From Actinomycetota bacterium (GTDB lineage Bacteria > Actinomycetota > Actinomycetes > Mycobacteriales > Mycobacteriaceae), in the NCBI GenBank assembly GCA_005787665.1, contig SYAB01000263.1, positions 1 to 6,333 on the forward strand: a stretch of 6,333 nt of DNA. Reading direction: 5' to 3'. Every line of letters starts with the position of its first letter. Position 1 is the first letter of the stretch. The translations under genes were made by a program, and so were the position numbers. Of the stretch, positions 1 to 5,905 are shown in pieces. Below the pieces are notes generated by a model. The model was not told where the DNA came from, did no database searches, and saw only the letters and a list, made by a program, of their open reading frames with translations.

Positions 1-2
1 GT

Positions 3-404
3 GGCGGTATTGCACCCGCATCGGCCTGGTTGATGCACCTGGCCCAAACCCACGGTGTTCGGGTGATCGGCTCCCTGCAACGGGTCGGCCGTTTCCTGGC
101 CGAGGACCACGCTCTGCGACTGCTGAACCTACGGCGGGCAGTCCGCAGCATTGAAGGTGCCGGCCCCGGTCCGGAGGGCAACATCACCAAACTCAAACTG
201 GCCGACCACTTTCAGGAGCAGGGCGCTATCGCGGCCTCGCTGGTGGGTCCGGATCTGGCGCTGGAGGACGGCGAGGGCGCACTGGCATCCCGGGCAGCGA
301 TGGGTGCCCGCGGGATGGCCATCGCCGGCGGCACCTCGGAGGTGGCGCGCAACCAGATCGCTGAGCGCATCCTCGGTATGCCGCGCGACCCGCTGATCAA
401 GTAG
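3..404 (+). CDS. acyl-CoA dehydrogenase (FadE family), C-terminal part only
   Basis: This is the 3' end of a gene whose start lies left of the window; 133 codons plus a TAG stop are visible, in the frame that opens with GGIAPASAWL. The visible part matches the C-terminal all-alpha domain of acyl-CoA dehydrogenases. It has a helical stretch (RAVRSIEGAGPGPEGNITK), then KLADHFQEQG, and ends with GGTSEVARNQIAERILGMPR, the family's near-terminal segment, in which the GGTSE loop contacts FAD across the dimer and is followed by the closing helix. The family oxidises acyl-CoA thioesters to enoyl-CoA with FAD, passing electrons to ETF. The substrate cannot be told from this fragment: the catalytic base and FAD-binding N-terminal domains are mostly outside the window. 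Mycobacteria carry dozens of FadE paralogues, so no gene number is given. The next gene on the same strand starts within a few bases of the stop, suggesting co-transcription. The family call is secure; the specific role is unknown. Confidence 0.92.
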   Translation, partial: GGIAPASAWLMHLAQTHGVRVIGSLQRVGRFLAEDHALRLLNLRRAVRSIEGAGPGPEGNITKLKLADHFQEQGAIAASLVGPDLALEDGEGALASRAAMGARGMAIAGGTSEVARNQIAERILGMPRDPLIK

Positions 405-410
405 GTGGGC

Positions 411-1076
411 ATGACGGCAGTGGAGATCAACGTGCGTGGCTCGGCGTCGGTGCGATTGGCGCCCGAACGGGCGACGGTGCACGCCACCCTGAGTGCTCAG
501 GGGCGCGCCCCAGACCCGGTCTTCGAGAAGGTGGCCACCGCGGTCGCGGAGGTCTCGACGTCCATCGACGCACTCCATCACGCCAAGCGCGGCCCCGTCA
601 CCCGGTACGCGATTGACGGGGTGCGGACCGGGTCGCACCGGCCGTGGAACGCCGAGGGCAAGCAACTGCCGCTGGTGCACACCGCGACGGTCTCGATCAC
701 GGCAGTGTTCAACGACTTCGGCGAACTGGCCGACTGGGTTTCCTCGACGAGCAGGATCGGCGGGTTGAGCATCGGTCACATCGACTGGTCGCTGACCGGC
801 GCAAAGCGGCTCGACGTGGAACGCAAGACCCGGCAGAAGGCGGTCCGCGACGCCGGCCGACGCGCCCAGGACTACGCCGACGCCCTCGACCTCGGGTTGG
901 TTCGGGTCCGCAGCATCAGCGATCCGGGCCTGGGCACAGCGGCCCATCCTGAGGTGCGACTGGCTAAGGCGATGGCGTCTCCTTCGGACGGCCCGGTGGT
1001 GTTCGAACTCCGGCCAGAGGAGATCGAGATCGCCTCCGAGGTGGAGGCGACGTTTGTCGTGGAGCGCCGCCGCTGA
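411..1076 (+). CDS. SIMPL-domain (DUF541) protein
   Basis: A 221-residue protein that fits the SIMPL/DUF541 family over nearly its whole length. The N-terminus has a beta strand and turn (EINVRGSASVRLAPERATV), where the family usually has a GxGxVxxxPD-like pattern. Residues about 138-171 hold the long helix and following strand (AVRDAGRRAQDYADALDL, then VRVRSIS), and the end returns to a strand (EIASEVEATFVVE). Many bacterial members are exported. This one has no signal peptide, lipobox or membrane segment, so it is predicted to be cytoplasmic. The biochemical function of the family is poorly defined and I do not assign one. The start is uncertain. ATG at 411 is used here, but an in-frame GTG at 405 directly abuts the preceding TAG (402-404) and would add only two residues. 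Neither has a well-spaced Shine-Dalgarno sequence; the AGGTGG at 403-408 is only 2 nt from the ATG. Re-initiation after the acyl-CoA dehydrogenase stop is therefore plausible. The gene ends 2 bp from the convergent hypB stop. Confidence 0.85.
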   Translation: MTAVEINVRGSASVRLAPERATVHATLSAQGRAPDPVFEKVATAVAEVSTSIDALHHAKRGPVTRYAIDGVRTGSHRPWNAEGKQLPLVHTATVSITAVFNDFGELADWVSSTSRIGGLSIGHIDWSLTGAKRLDVERKTRQKAVRDAGRRAQDYADALDLGLVRVRSISDPGLGTAAHPEVRLAKAMASPSDGPVVFELRPEEIEIASEVEATFVVERRR

Positions 1077-1078
1077 CC

Positions 1079-1870
1079 CTAGGTCGGGCGGGTGAACTTC
1101 CGCAGCCAGTCGAACCACTCGTTCATGCCCTCACCCGTGCGGGCACTCACCGGCAGGATGACCGCACCGGGATTGACCTCGCGCACGCGAGCGATGTAGG
1201 TGTCGACGTCGGCATCGAGGTAGGGCACCAGATCTATTTTGTTGAGCAGCACCACATCGACGGATCGGAACATCACCGGGTATTTCAGCGGTTTATCCTC
1301 GCCCTCGGTGACTGAGTAGACCATGGCCTTGGCGTGCTCGCCGACGTCGAACTCGGCCGGGCACACCAGGTTTCCGACGTTCTCGACGATCACCAGGTCC
1401 AACGTGGTCAGATCCAGCCCGTCGACGGCCCGGTTCACCATCGGGGCGTCGAGATGGCACTCTCCGCCGAAGCCGTTACTGGTGTTCAGCAGCGAGATCT
1501 GCGCGCCGCGGCCTGCAAGCTTGGCGGCGTCCAGGTCGGTGGCGATGTCGCCCTCGATGATTCCGATGCGAAACTCACCGGCCAGGTTGTCGAGAGTGGC
1601 GCCCAGTACCGTGGTCTTGCCCGAACCCGGTGAGCTCATCAGATTCAGTGCCCGGATGCCGTTGGTGTCGAAGGCGTTTCGGTTGATGTCGACGCGGTTG
1701 TCGTTCTCGGCGAAGATGGCCTCCAGCACCTCGATGCGTTCTGTGCCGGTGGCGTATCCGCTGTGATCGCCGTGGCCGTGATCGCCGTGGCCGTGATCGT
1801 GCTGGTGCTCGTCATGATCGTGATCGTGGCTGTGTTCGGTGCCGTCATCGTGGCGGTGGAATCGACCCAT
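1079..1870 (-). CDS. hypB: hydrogenase nickel-incorporation GTPase HypB
   Basis: A 263-residue SIMIBI-class GTPase that, with HypA, delivers nickel to the [NiFe]-hydrogenase large subunit in the cytoplasm. Residues 5-36 form a His/Asp/Gly-rich tail with 13 histidines, typical of HypB proteins that store or buffer nickel. The GTPase domain follows: P-loop PGSGKTT (81-87), IIEGDIATDLDA (104-115), the metal-site pair C138-H139 in GGECHLDA, ENVGNLVCP with C170 (163-171), the guanine-specifying NKID (210-213) and SARTGEG (242-248). The N-terminal CxxCGC high-affinity nickel motif of E. coli HypB is absent; the protein begins MGRFHRHDDG. The ATG at 1870 is chosen because homology begins there. The open frame continues 48 codons upstream through hypA but reads as nonsense. 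The gap to the hypA stop is 14 nt. No clear Shine-Dalgarno sequence is present, and a TANNNT box 7 nt upstream may give an additional leaderless start. Family and role are very secure. Confidence 0.97.
   Translation of the reverse strand: MGRFHRHDDGTEHSHDHDHDEHQHDHGHGDHGHGDHSGYATGTERIEVLEAIFAENDNRVDINRNAFDTNGIRALNLMSSPGSGKTTVLGATLDNLAGEFRIGIIEGDIATDLDAAKLAGRGAQISLLNTSNGFGGECHLDAPMVNRAVDGLDLTTLDLVIVENVGNLVCPAEFDVGEHAKAMVYSVTEGEDKPLKYPVMFRSVDVVLLNKIDLVPYLDADVDTYIARVREVNPGAVILPVSARTGEGMNEWFDWLRKFTRPT
1763..1792. repeat. two tandem 15-bp repeats in the hypB His-rich tail
   Basis: The 15-mer gtgatcgccgtggcc occurs twice without interruption (1763-1777 and 1778-1792). A third copy begins at 1793 (gtgatcg) and then diverges. 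On the coding (minus) strand each unit encodes GHGDH, giving HypB residues 27-31 and 32-36. Because 15 is a multiple of three, gain or loss of a unit would keep the frame. The tract could therefore vary in length between strains by replication slippage without destroying the protein. Confidence 0.95.
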
Positions 1871-1877
1871 GGGAGCA

Positions 1878-1883
1878 ACTCTA
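1878..1883 (-). promoter_or_regulatory. possible -10 box for a leaderless hypB transcript
   Basis: On the minus strand TAGAGT lies 7 nt before the hypB ATG, matching the actinobacterial -10 pattern TANNNT at a spacing that would put the transcript start at or next to the start codon. The sequence around it (TAGAGTTGCTCCCATG) agrees at 13 of 16 positions with the one at the hypA start. No recognisable -35 was identified, and a promoter here would sit in the 14-nt hypA-hypB gap. The alternative is a conserved weak ribosome-binding context, with hypB translated from the hypAB message. This call is an inference from pattern and spacing only. Confidence 0.35.
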
Positions 1884-1884
1884 G

Positions 1885-2220
1885 CTAGGTGACGTCGACG
1901 GAGGTGACCAGGAACTCCTCGCCGTGTACCACGGCGACATCGGCGCTGCTGCACTGCGGGCAGGCAACGGAGAACCGGGACTCGATCCGTGACTGCTGCC
2001 CGCACCCGTGACATCGCACCTCGGCAGGGATGAACTCCAACTCCAGTTCGGCGTCCGGCATGTCCTCGTCATCGCGGACGATGGTCCAGCAGAAGGCCAG
2101 CGAGTCCGGCACCACCTGGCGCAGTGCCCCGACCTGGACCCGCACCACGTCGACGCGCCGTTCGCCGGCATGGGATCTGACCACGCCCGCGATCGCTCGG
2201 CACAGCGACAACTCATGCAT
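1885..2220 (-). CDS. hypA: hydrogenase maturation nickel metallochaperone HypA
   Basis: A 111-residue protein of normal HypA length that binds nickel and, with HypB, inserts it into the [NiFe]-hydrogenase large subunit precursor. It begins MHELSLCRAI; His2, the conserved nickel ligand, is present together with Glu3. The structural zinc site is complete: C70 and C73 (CHGC), then C87 and C90 (CPQC), in the usual CX2C-X13-CX2C arrangement, followed by the short C-terminal strand region EEFLVTSVDVT. The start is ATG at 2220; the family N-terminus MHELS leaves no doubt, although the frame stays open 53 codons further upstream into antisense hypF. It is the first gene of a minus-strand hypA-hypB pair and lies only 30 bp from the divergent hypF start. 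No strong Shine-Dalgarno sequence precedes it (only AGGG, 8 nt away), whereas TAGGGT 7 nt upstream suggests a leaderless message. Confidence 0.97.
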   Translation of the reverse strand: MHELSLCRAIAGVVRSHAGERRVDVVRVQVGALRQVVPDSLAFCWTIVRDDEDMPDAELELEFIPAEVRCHGCGQQSRIESRFSVACPQCSSADVAVVHGEEFLVTSVDVT

Positions 2221-2227
2221 CGGCGCA

Positions 2228-2233
2228 ACCCTA
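2228..2233 (-). promoter_or_regulatory. predicted -10 box for hypA (leaderless)
   Basis: Minus-strand TAGGGT fits TANNNT and ends 7 nt before the hypA ATG, so transcription would begin at or within a base or so of the start codon, as is common in mycobacteria. The 30-bp spacer leaves no room for a normal 5' leader. The matching -35 region would lie inside the first codons of hypF, where I see no TTGACA-like sequence at normal spacing. The same bases could instead act as a weak AGGG ribosome-binding site. Confidence 0.5.
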
Positions 2234-2237
2234 CGAC

Positions 2238-2243
2238 TAGCCT
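2238..2243 (+). promoter_or_regulatory. predicted -10 box for hypFCDE (leaderless)
   Basis: TAGCCT fits the actinobacterial TANNNT -10 pattern and ends 7 nt before the hypF GTG at 2251. No Shine-Dalgarno sequence precedes that GTG, so a leaderless transcript starting on or next to the GTG is the simplest reading. The box is 4 bp from the opposed hypA box (2228-2233). RNA polymerase could probably not occupy both promoters at once. The -35 region would fall in the first codons of hypA; no good match to TTGACA is seen. Confidence 0.5.
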
Positions 2244-2250
2244 GATCGCG

Positions 2251-4542
2251 GTGACCGCAAGGGTTCGCCTCGACATCACCGGCGTCGTGCAGGGCGTGGG
2301 TTTTCGTCCTGCTGTCGCGCGGATCGCCGCCGAGCATGGGCTCGGCGGGTGGGTCTACAACGACGCCGGCTCGGTGCACTGCGAGTTTGAAGGGCCTGCG
2401 CCCGACGTCGACGCCGCTGTCAGTGCGCTACAACGCCAACCGCCGCCGATGGCCCGCATCGACACCCTGAGTGTCACCCCCGTCAGCCCCACCGGCGCAA
2501 CCATTTTCGAGATCGTCGAGAGTCAGACCGGCGACGCTTCGCGCACCCTGGTTCCCCCCGACATTGCGGTGTGTGCGGACTGCCTGCGCGAGATGCGCGA
2601 CCCGACCGACCGCCGCTACGGACACCCGTTCATCACCTGCACCAACTGCGGGCCGCGCTACACCGTGATCACCGACCTGCCCTATGACCGTCCCACCACG
2701 ACGATGGCGGGTTTTCCGATGTGCCAGGCCTGCTCGGTGGAATACCACGATCCGCTGGACCGCAGATTCCACGCCCAAACCATCGCGTGCGCCGATTGCG
2801 GGCCCCGGCTGTCGTGGCCGATCGAGGCCGCAGCCGACGCGTTGCTAAGTGGGAGCGTGGTCGCGATCAAAGGAATCGGCGGGTTTCACCTCGCCTGCCG
2901 TGCCGACGACGCCGCTGTGGTGAACATGCTGCGGGATCGCAAGAGCCGGCCCGCCAAGCCCTTCGCGGTCATGGTGGCCGGCCTGGCTTCGGCGCGTTCC
3001 ATTGCCGAGATCGACGAGGCCGCGGGCGCGGCGCTGACGTCGGTGGCCGCGCCCATTGTGCTGGTGCCGCGACGGGGGACCGCCGTCAGCGACGCGGTGG
3101 CCCCGGGATTGGGCGACCTCGGGCTGATGCTGGCCTACTCGCCCGTGCACCATCTGCTGTTCGACCATCTCGGTGACATACCTCTGGTCATGACGTCAGC
3201 CAATCAGGGTGGCTCACCGATTGTCTACCGCGACGAGGACCTGCACTGGATCGACGGCTTGGCCGATGCGGTGCTCAGCCACGATCGGCCCATCGGTGTG
3301 CCGTGCGAGGACTCGGTGATCACCATCGACGATCAGGGCAATCAGTTGCCGCTGCGGCGCTCCCGCGGCTACGCGCCGCTGCCGGTCTCGGGGGTAGGTA
3401 CCGGTGCCGAGGTGCTGCTGGCCACCGGCGGTGATCTGAAGACGACGTTCGCTCTGATGGCCGGTTCCCGGGAGGGTCGTCGTCAGGCTCATCTGTCAGC
3501 TCACCTGGGGGATATGGCCGATCCGCGCACCCAGAGTTGTTTCACCTCGGCGCTGGAGCACCTGTCGTTCATGACTGGTCAGCGGCCCGACGTGATCGTC
3601 TGCGATATGCACCCCGGCTACGCCACCACCGCCTGGGCCCGCCGGGTCGCCGACGGCCGGCCGGTCATGGCCGTGCAGCACCACCACGCACATGCCGTGT
3701 CACTGCTGGCCGAACACCAGCGCCTGGATACGCCGATCATCGCGGTGGCCTATGACGGCACCGGCTACGGGCTTGACGGCACGGTCTGGGGCGGTGAGTT
3801 GCTGGCCGTCAGCGATCCGGCGGACTTCGCCCGGGTCGGCCATCTGGCACCGTTCGCGCTGCCCGGCGGCGAGGGCGCGGTGCGCCAACCCGCCCGCATC
3901 GCCCTCGACCTGCTGACCCGAGCCGACATCGACTGGGCGCCCGACCTGGCGCCAGTGCGGGCCGTGGGCGAAACCGGCCTGCACGTCCTCGTCCAGCAGA
4001 TTCCGCGCGGACTGGGCTGTGTGCCCACCACCAGCATGGGCCGGCTCTTCGACGCCGTCGCCAGCCTGCTCGGCGTGTGCCAGCAGGTCAGCTACGAGGG
4101 CCAGGCCGCCGTCGAACTCGAGCACCTCGCTCGCCGGGGTCGGGGTGCGGACCTGAATTTCGCGGTCCAGGACGGTGTGCTGGACCCGGCCCCGGTGATC
4201 GCCGGGTTGGTGGCGGGGTTACGGGCCGGCGCTGAGCCTGCCGACCTGGCCGCCGGGTTCCACCAGGCGGTGATCCGGGCCACCACCGCCGCGGTCCGGC
4301 ATTGCGCCGATGCGGCCGGTATCTCGGTGGTCGGGTTGACCGGCGGGGTGTTCGTGAACCTGATCCTGCTGGGAGGACTTCGCGAATCTCTGATCAAGGG
4401 TGGCTATGAAGTGCTCAGCCACCGTATCGTTGCCTGTAACGACGGAGGGCTGGCTCTGGGCCAGGCCACCATCGCCGCCGCCCGCAGGGCCGCGGCCGAG
4501 AAAAGGAGCGGCGCATGTGCCTCGGCATCCCCGGCAAAGTGA
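2251..4542 (+). CDS. hypF: carbamoyltransferase HypF
   Basis: A 763-residue protein, normal HypF length, that uses carbamoyl phosphate and ATP to carbamoylate the C-terminal cysteine of HypE, the first step in making the cyanide ligands of the [NiFe] site. Domains in order: acylphosphatase-like (about 5-90) with GVVQGVGFRP and predicted catalytic R19 and N37; a double zinc-finger region with C108/C111, C130/C133, C158/C161 and C180/C183, spaced CX2C-X18-CX2C-X24-CX2C-X18-CX2C exactly as in the family; a YrdC-like domain (about 190-380) starting near KGIGGFH (207-213); and a Kae1-like domain from about 389 with HHHAH (477-481) and NDGGLALGQ (730-738). The GTG at 2251 is chosen because it gives the usual short lead before GVVQG. 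An in-frame ATG at 2215 would overlap hypA. The segment GGVFVNLILL departs from the usual GGVFxNRxL by lacking the Arg. The last 28 nt overlap hypC and give an Ala/Ser-rich tail. Confidence 0.97.
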   Translation: MTARVRLDITGVVQGVGFRPAVARIAAEHGLGGWVYNDAGSVHCEFEGPAPDVDAAVSALQRQPPPMARIDTLSVTPVSPTGATIFEIVESQTGDASRTLVPPDIAVCADCLREMRDPTDRRYGHPFITCTNCGPRYTVITDLPYDRPTTTMAGFPMCQACSVEYHDPLDRRFHAQTIACADCGPRLSWPIEAAADALLSGSVVAIKGIGGFHLACRADDAAVVNMLRDRKSRPAKPFAVMVAGLASARSIAEIDEAAGAALTSVAAPIVLVPRRGTAVSDAVAPGLGDLGLMLAYSPVHHLLFDHLGDIPLVMTSANQGGSPIVYRDEDLHWIDGLADAVLSHDRPIGVPCEDSVITIDDQGNQLPLRRSRGYAPLPVSGVGTGAEVLLATGGDLKTTFALMAGSREGRRQAHLSAHLGDMADPRTQSCFTSALEHLSFMTGQRPDVIVCDMHPGYATTAWARRVADGRPVMAVQHHHAHAVSLLAEHQRLDTPIIAVAYDGTGYGLDGTVWGGELLAVSDPADFARVGHLAPFALPGGEGAVRQPARIALDLLTRADIDWAPDLAPVRAVGETGLHVLVQQIPRGLGCVPTTSMGRLFDAVASLLGVCQQVSYEGQAAVELEHLARRGRGADLNFAVQDGVLDPAPVIAGLVAGLRAGAEPADLAAGFHQAVIRATTAAVRHCADAAGISVVGLTGGVFVNLILLGGLRESLIKGGYEVLSHRIVACNDGGLALGQATIAAARRAAAEKRSGACASASPAK
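4502..4508 (+). promoter_or_regulatory. strong ribosome-binding site of hypC, inside hypF
   Basis: AAAGGAG ends 6 nt before the hypC ATG at 4515 and is the best Shine-Dalgarno sequence in the window. It lies within hypF coding sequence, 35 nt or more before the hypF stop, so hypC can be initiated independently of ribosomes terminating on hypF. It contrasts with the absence of such a site at hypF, hypA and hypB. Confidence 0.85.
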
Positions 4543-4790
4543 TCGACATCTGGGAGGAGTCGGGTACCCGGATGTCGACCGTCGACTTCGGCGGCACCAC
4601 CAAGACGGTGTGCCTGGCCTACCTGCCGGATATGGAGATCGGCGAGTACACGATTGTGCACGCGGGTTTCGCGCTGACCCGCCTCGACGAGGTCTCCGCC
4701 AATGAGACCCTGCAAATGTTCGCTGATCTCGGGTTCCTCGACGAGGAACTGGCCGGAACCGAAGGGCAGAGCAGCCGGGAGACGGCGTGA
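4515..4790 (+). CDS. hypC: hydrogenase assembly chaperone HypC
   Basis: A 91-residue HypC/HybG/HupF-family chaperone. It binds HypD while the Fe(CN)2CO unit is assembled and then carries it to the hydrogenase large subunit. The diagnostic N-terminus MCLGIPGKV is present; Cys2, exposed after Met removal, is the iron and large-subunit contact. The second conserved residue, His49 in VHAGFAL, is also there. The C-terminal tail after about residue 75 ([15 protein letters not shown]) is polar and probably flexible. The start is fixed by the family N-terminus and a strong Shine-Dalgarno sequence. The gene begins 28 nt before the hypF stop in another frame, and its own TGA overlaps the hypD GTG by 4 nt (GTGA), which fits translational coupling in one hypFCDE message. 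Some organisms have several HypC paralogues, each dedicated to a different hydrogenase; which client this one serves cannot be seen here. Confidence 0.97.
   Translation: MCLGIPGKVIDIWEESGTRMSTVDFGGTTKTVCLAYLPDMEIGEYTIVHAGFALTRLDEVSANETLQMFADLGFLDEELAGTEGQSSRETA
4777..4781 (+). promoter_or_regulatory. ribosome-binding site of hypD
   Basis: GGGAG lies 5 nt before the GTG at 4787 and supports that start, which also forms the GTGA stop-start overlap with hypC. The HypD family N-terminus (short lead, then YLDEFRDP) agrees with it. Confidence 0.65.
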
Positions 4791-5905
4791 GGTATCTCGA
4801 CGAATTCCGCGATCCCGTCGCCGCTAAATCGTTGGTCGAGGCGATCCGGCGCACTGCGACGCGGCCCTGGACCATCATGGAGGTCTGCGGGGGTCAGACC
4901 CACTCGATCATCCGCAATGGTATCGATCAATTACTCGACGGCGCAGTCGAATTCATCCACGGTCCGGGCTGCCCGGTGTGTGTCACACCGCTGGAGATGA
5001 TCGACCGCGCCTTGGAGATCGCCTCCCGCGAGGACGTCATCTTCTGCTCGTTCGGAGACATGCTGCGCGTGCCCGGAAGTCGTGAGGACCTGTTCAGCGT
5101 GCGGGCCCGTGGTGGTGACGTCCGGATCGTCTACTCGCCGCTGGACGCCACCCGGGTCGCCGCGGAAAATCCGGATAAGCAGGTGGTGTTCTTCGGCGTC
5201 GGCTTCGAGACCACCGCTCCGGCCAACGCGATGTCGGTGCTGCACGCCAAACGTCTGGGGTTGACGAACTTCTCCCTGCTGGTCTCACACGTGCTGGTGC
5301 CGCCGGCGATGACGGCCATCCTGAGTTCACCCACCAACCGGGTGCAGGGCTTCCTTGCCGCCGGGCACGTGTGCACGGTGATGGGCACCGGGGAGTACGG
5401 CCCACTGGTCGAGAAATTCGACATCCCGATCGTCGTCACCGGGTTCGAGGCGCTGGATCTGCTCGAGGGTGTGCGGCAACTGGTCGAACTCATGGAGGCC
5501 TGCCAACTCGACGGCAGCAGGGCCGAGTTACGCAACGCGTACCCGCGGGCGGTCACCGCTACCGGTAACACCGTCGCCCAACAGGCCCTGGCTGATGTGT
5601 TCGTCGTCACCGACCGCCAGTGGCGGGGTATCGGGATGATCCCGCAATCCGGCTGGACACTATCGCCGCGGTACGCGGAGTTCGACGCCGAGCTGAAATT
5701 CGGTGTGGGGCACCTTCAGGTACAGGAGTCCGCGGAGTGCCACGCCGGCGAGGTACTGCAGGGCCTGCTCAAGCCCAATGAATGCCCGGCTTTCGGCACC
5801 ACCTGCACGCCGCGCACCCCGTTGGGCGCCACCATGGTGTCCAGCGAGGGCGCCTGTGCGGCCTACTACCAGTTCCGGCGGCTGGAGTCGTCGGCGAATG
5901 TCTGA
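4787..5905 (+). CDS. hypD: hydrogenase Fe-cofactor assembly protein HypD
   Basis: A 372-residue HypD of normal length. HypD is the iron-sulfur protein that, in complex with HypC, holds iron while cyanide from HypE and CO are attached. Conserved motifs are all visible: [10 protein letters not shown] with C34; [10 protein letters not shown] (59-68) with the redox pair C62 and C65; [12 protein letters not shown] (87-98); GVGFETTAP (137-145); and SHVLVPPAM (167-175). The C-terminal Fe-S region contains C318, C333, C340 and C357, the last within [12 protein letters not shown], placed as expected for the [4Fe-4S] cluster ligands. The GTG start at 4787 overlaps the hypC stop by 4 nt, and the TGA at 5903-5905 lies 8 nt inside hypE. 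Nothing appears missing or broken. The ligand assignment is by analogy with characterised HypD proteins; the residues themselves are seen. Confidence 0.98.
   Translation: MRYLDEFRDPVAAKSLVEAIRRTATRPWTIMEVCGGQTHSIIRNGIDQLLDGAVEFIHGPGCPVCVTPLEMIDRALEIASREDVIFCSFGDMLRVPGSREDLFSVRARGGDVRIVYSPLDATRVAAENPDKQVVFFGVGFETTAPANAMSVLHAKRLGLTNFSLLVSHVLVPPAMTAILSSPTNRVQGFLAAGHVCTVMGTGEYGPLVEKFDIPIVVTGFEALDLLEGVRQLVELMEACQLDGSRAELRNAYPRAVTATGNTVAQQALADVFVVTDRQWRGIGMIPQSGWTLSPRYAEFDAELKFGVGHLQVQESAECHAGEVLQGLLKPNECPAFGTTCTPRTPLGATMVSSEGACAAYYQFRRLESSANV

Noticed and set aside
129..1118. Minus-strand open frame of about 329 codons opposite the acyl-CoA dehydrogenase and SIMPL genes
   Set aside because: It is Arg/His/Gly-rich with no recognisable family and lies antisense to two well-supported genes. 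Long antisense frames are expected in high-GC DNA.
1871..2014. Upstream extension of hypB by 48 codons
   Set aside because: The extra sequence is an out-of-frame reading of hypA with no resemblance to HypB; homology begins at MGRFHRHDD.
2008..2250. Upstream extension of hypF by 81 codons
   Set aside because: It is antisense hypA. The HypF family begins shortly before GVVQGVGFRP, which fits the GTG at 2251.
2206..2260. Operator-like palindrome for a nickel or redox regulator in the divergent spacer
   Set aside because: Only a 3-bp-arm dyad (CTA cgac TAG) is seen, and it is accounted for by the two opposed TANNNT boxes. ATGCAT is too short to count as an operator.
2221..2379. Upstream extension of hypA by 53 codons
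   Set aside because: It is antisense hypF. HypA proteins begin with MHELS, and the nickel ligand His2 must be at the N-terminus.
2721..3176. Plus-strand open frame of about 151 codons inside hypF in another frame
   Set aside because: Arg/Gly-rich with no domain, fully inside a well-conserved hypF reading frame.
4219..4878. Minus-strand open frame of about 219 codons opposite the hypF end, hypC and hypD start
   Set aside because: Low-complexity Arg/Pro/Ser composition, antisense to three clear hyp genes; a composition shadow.
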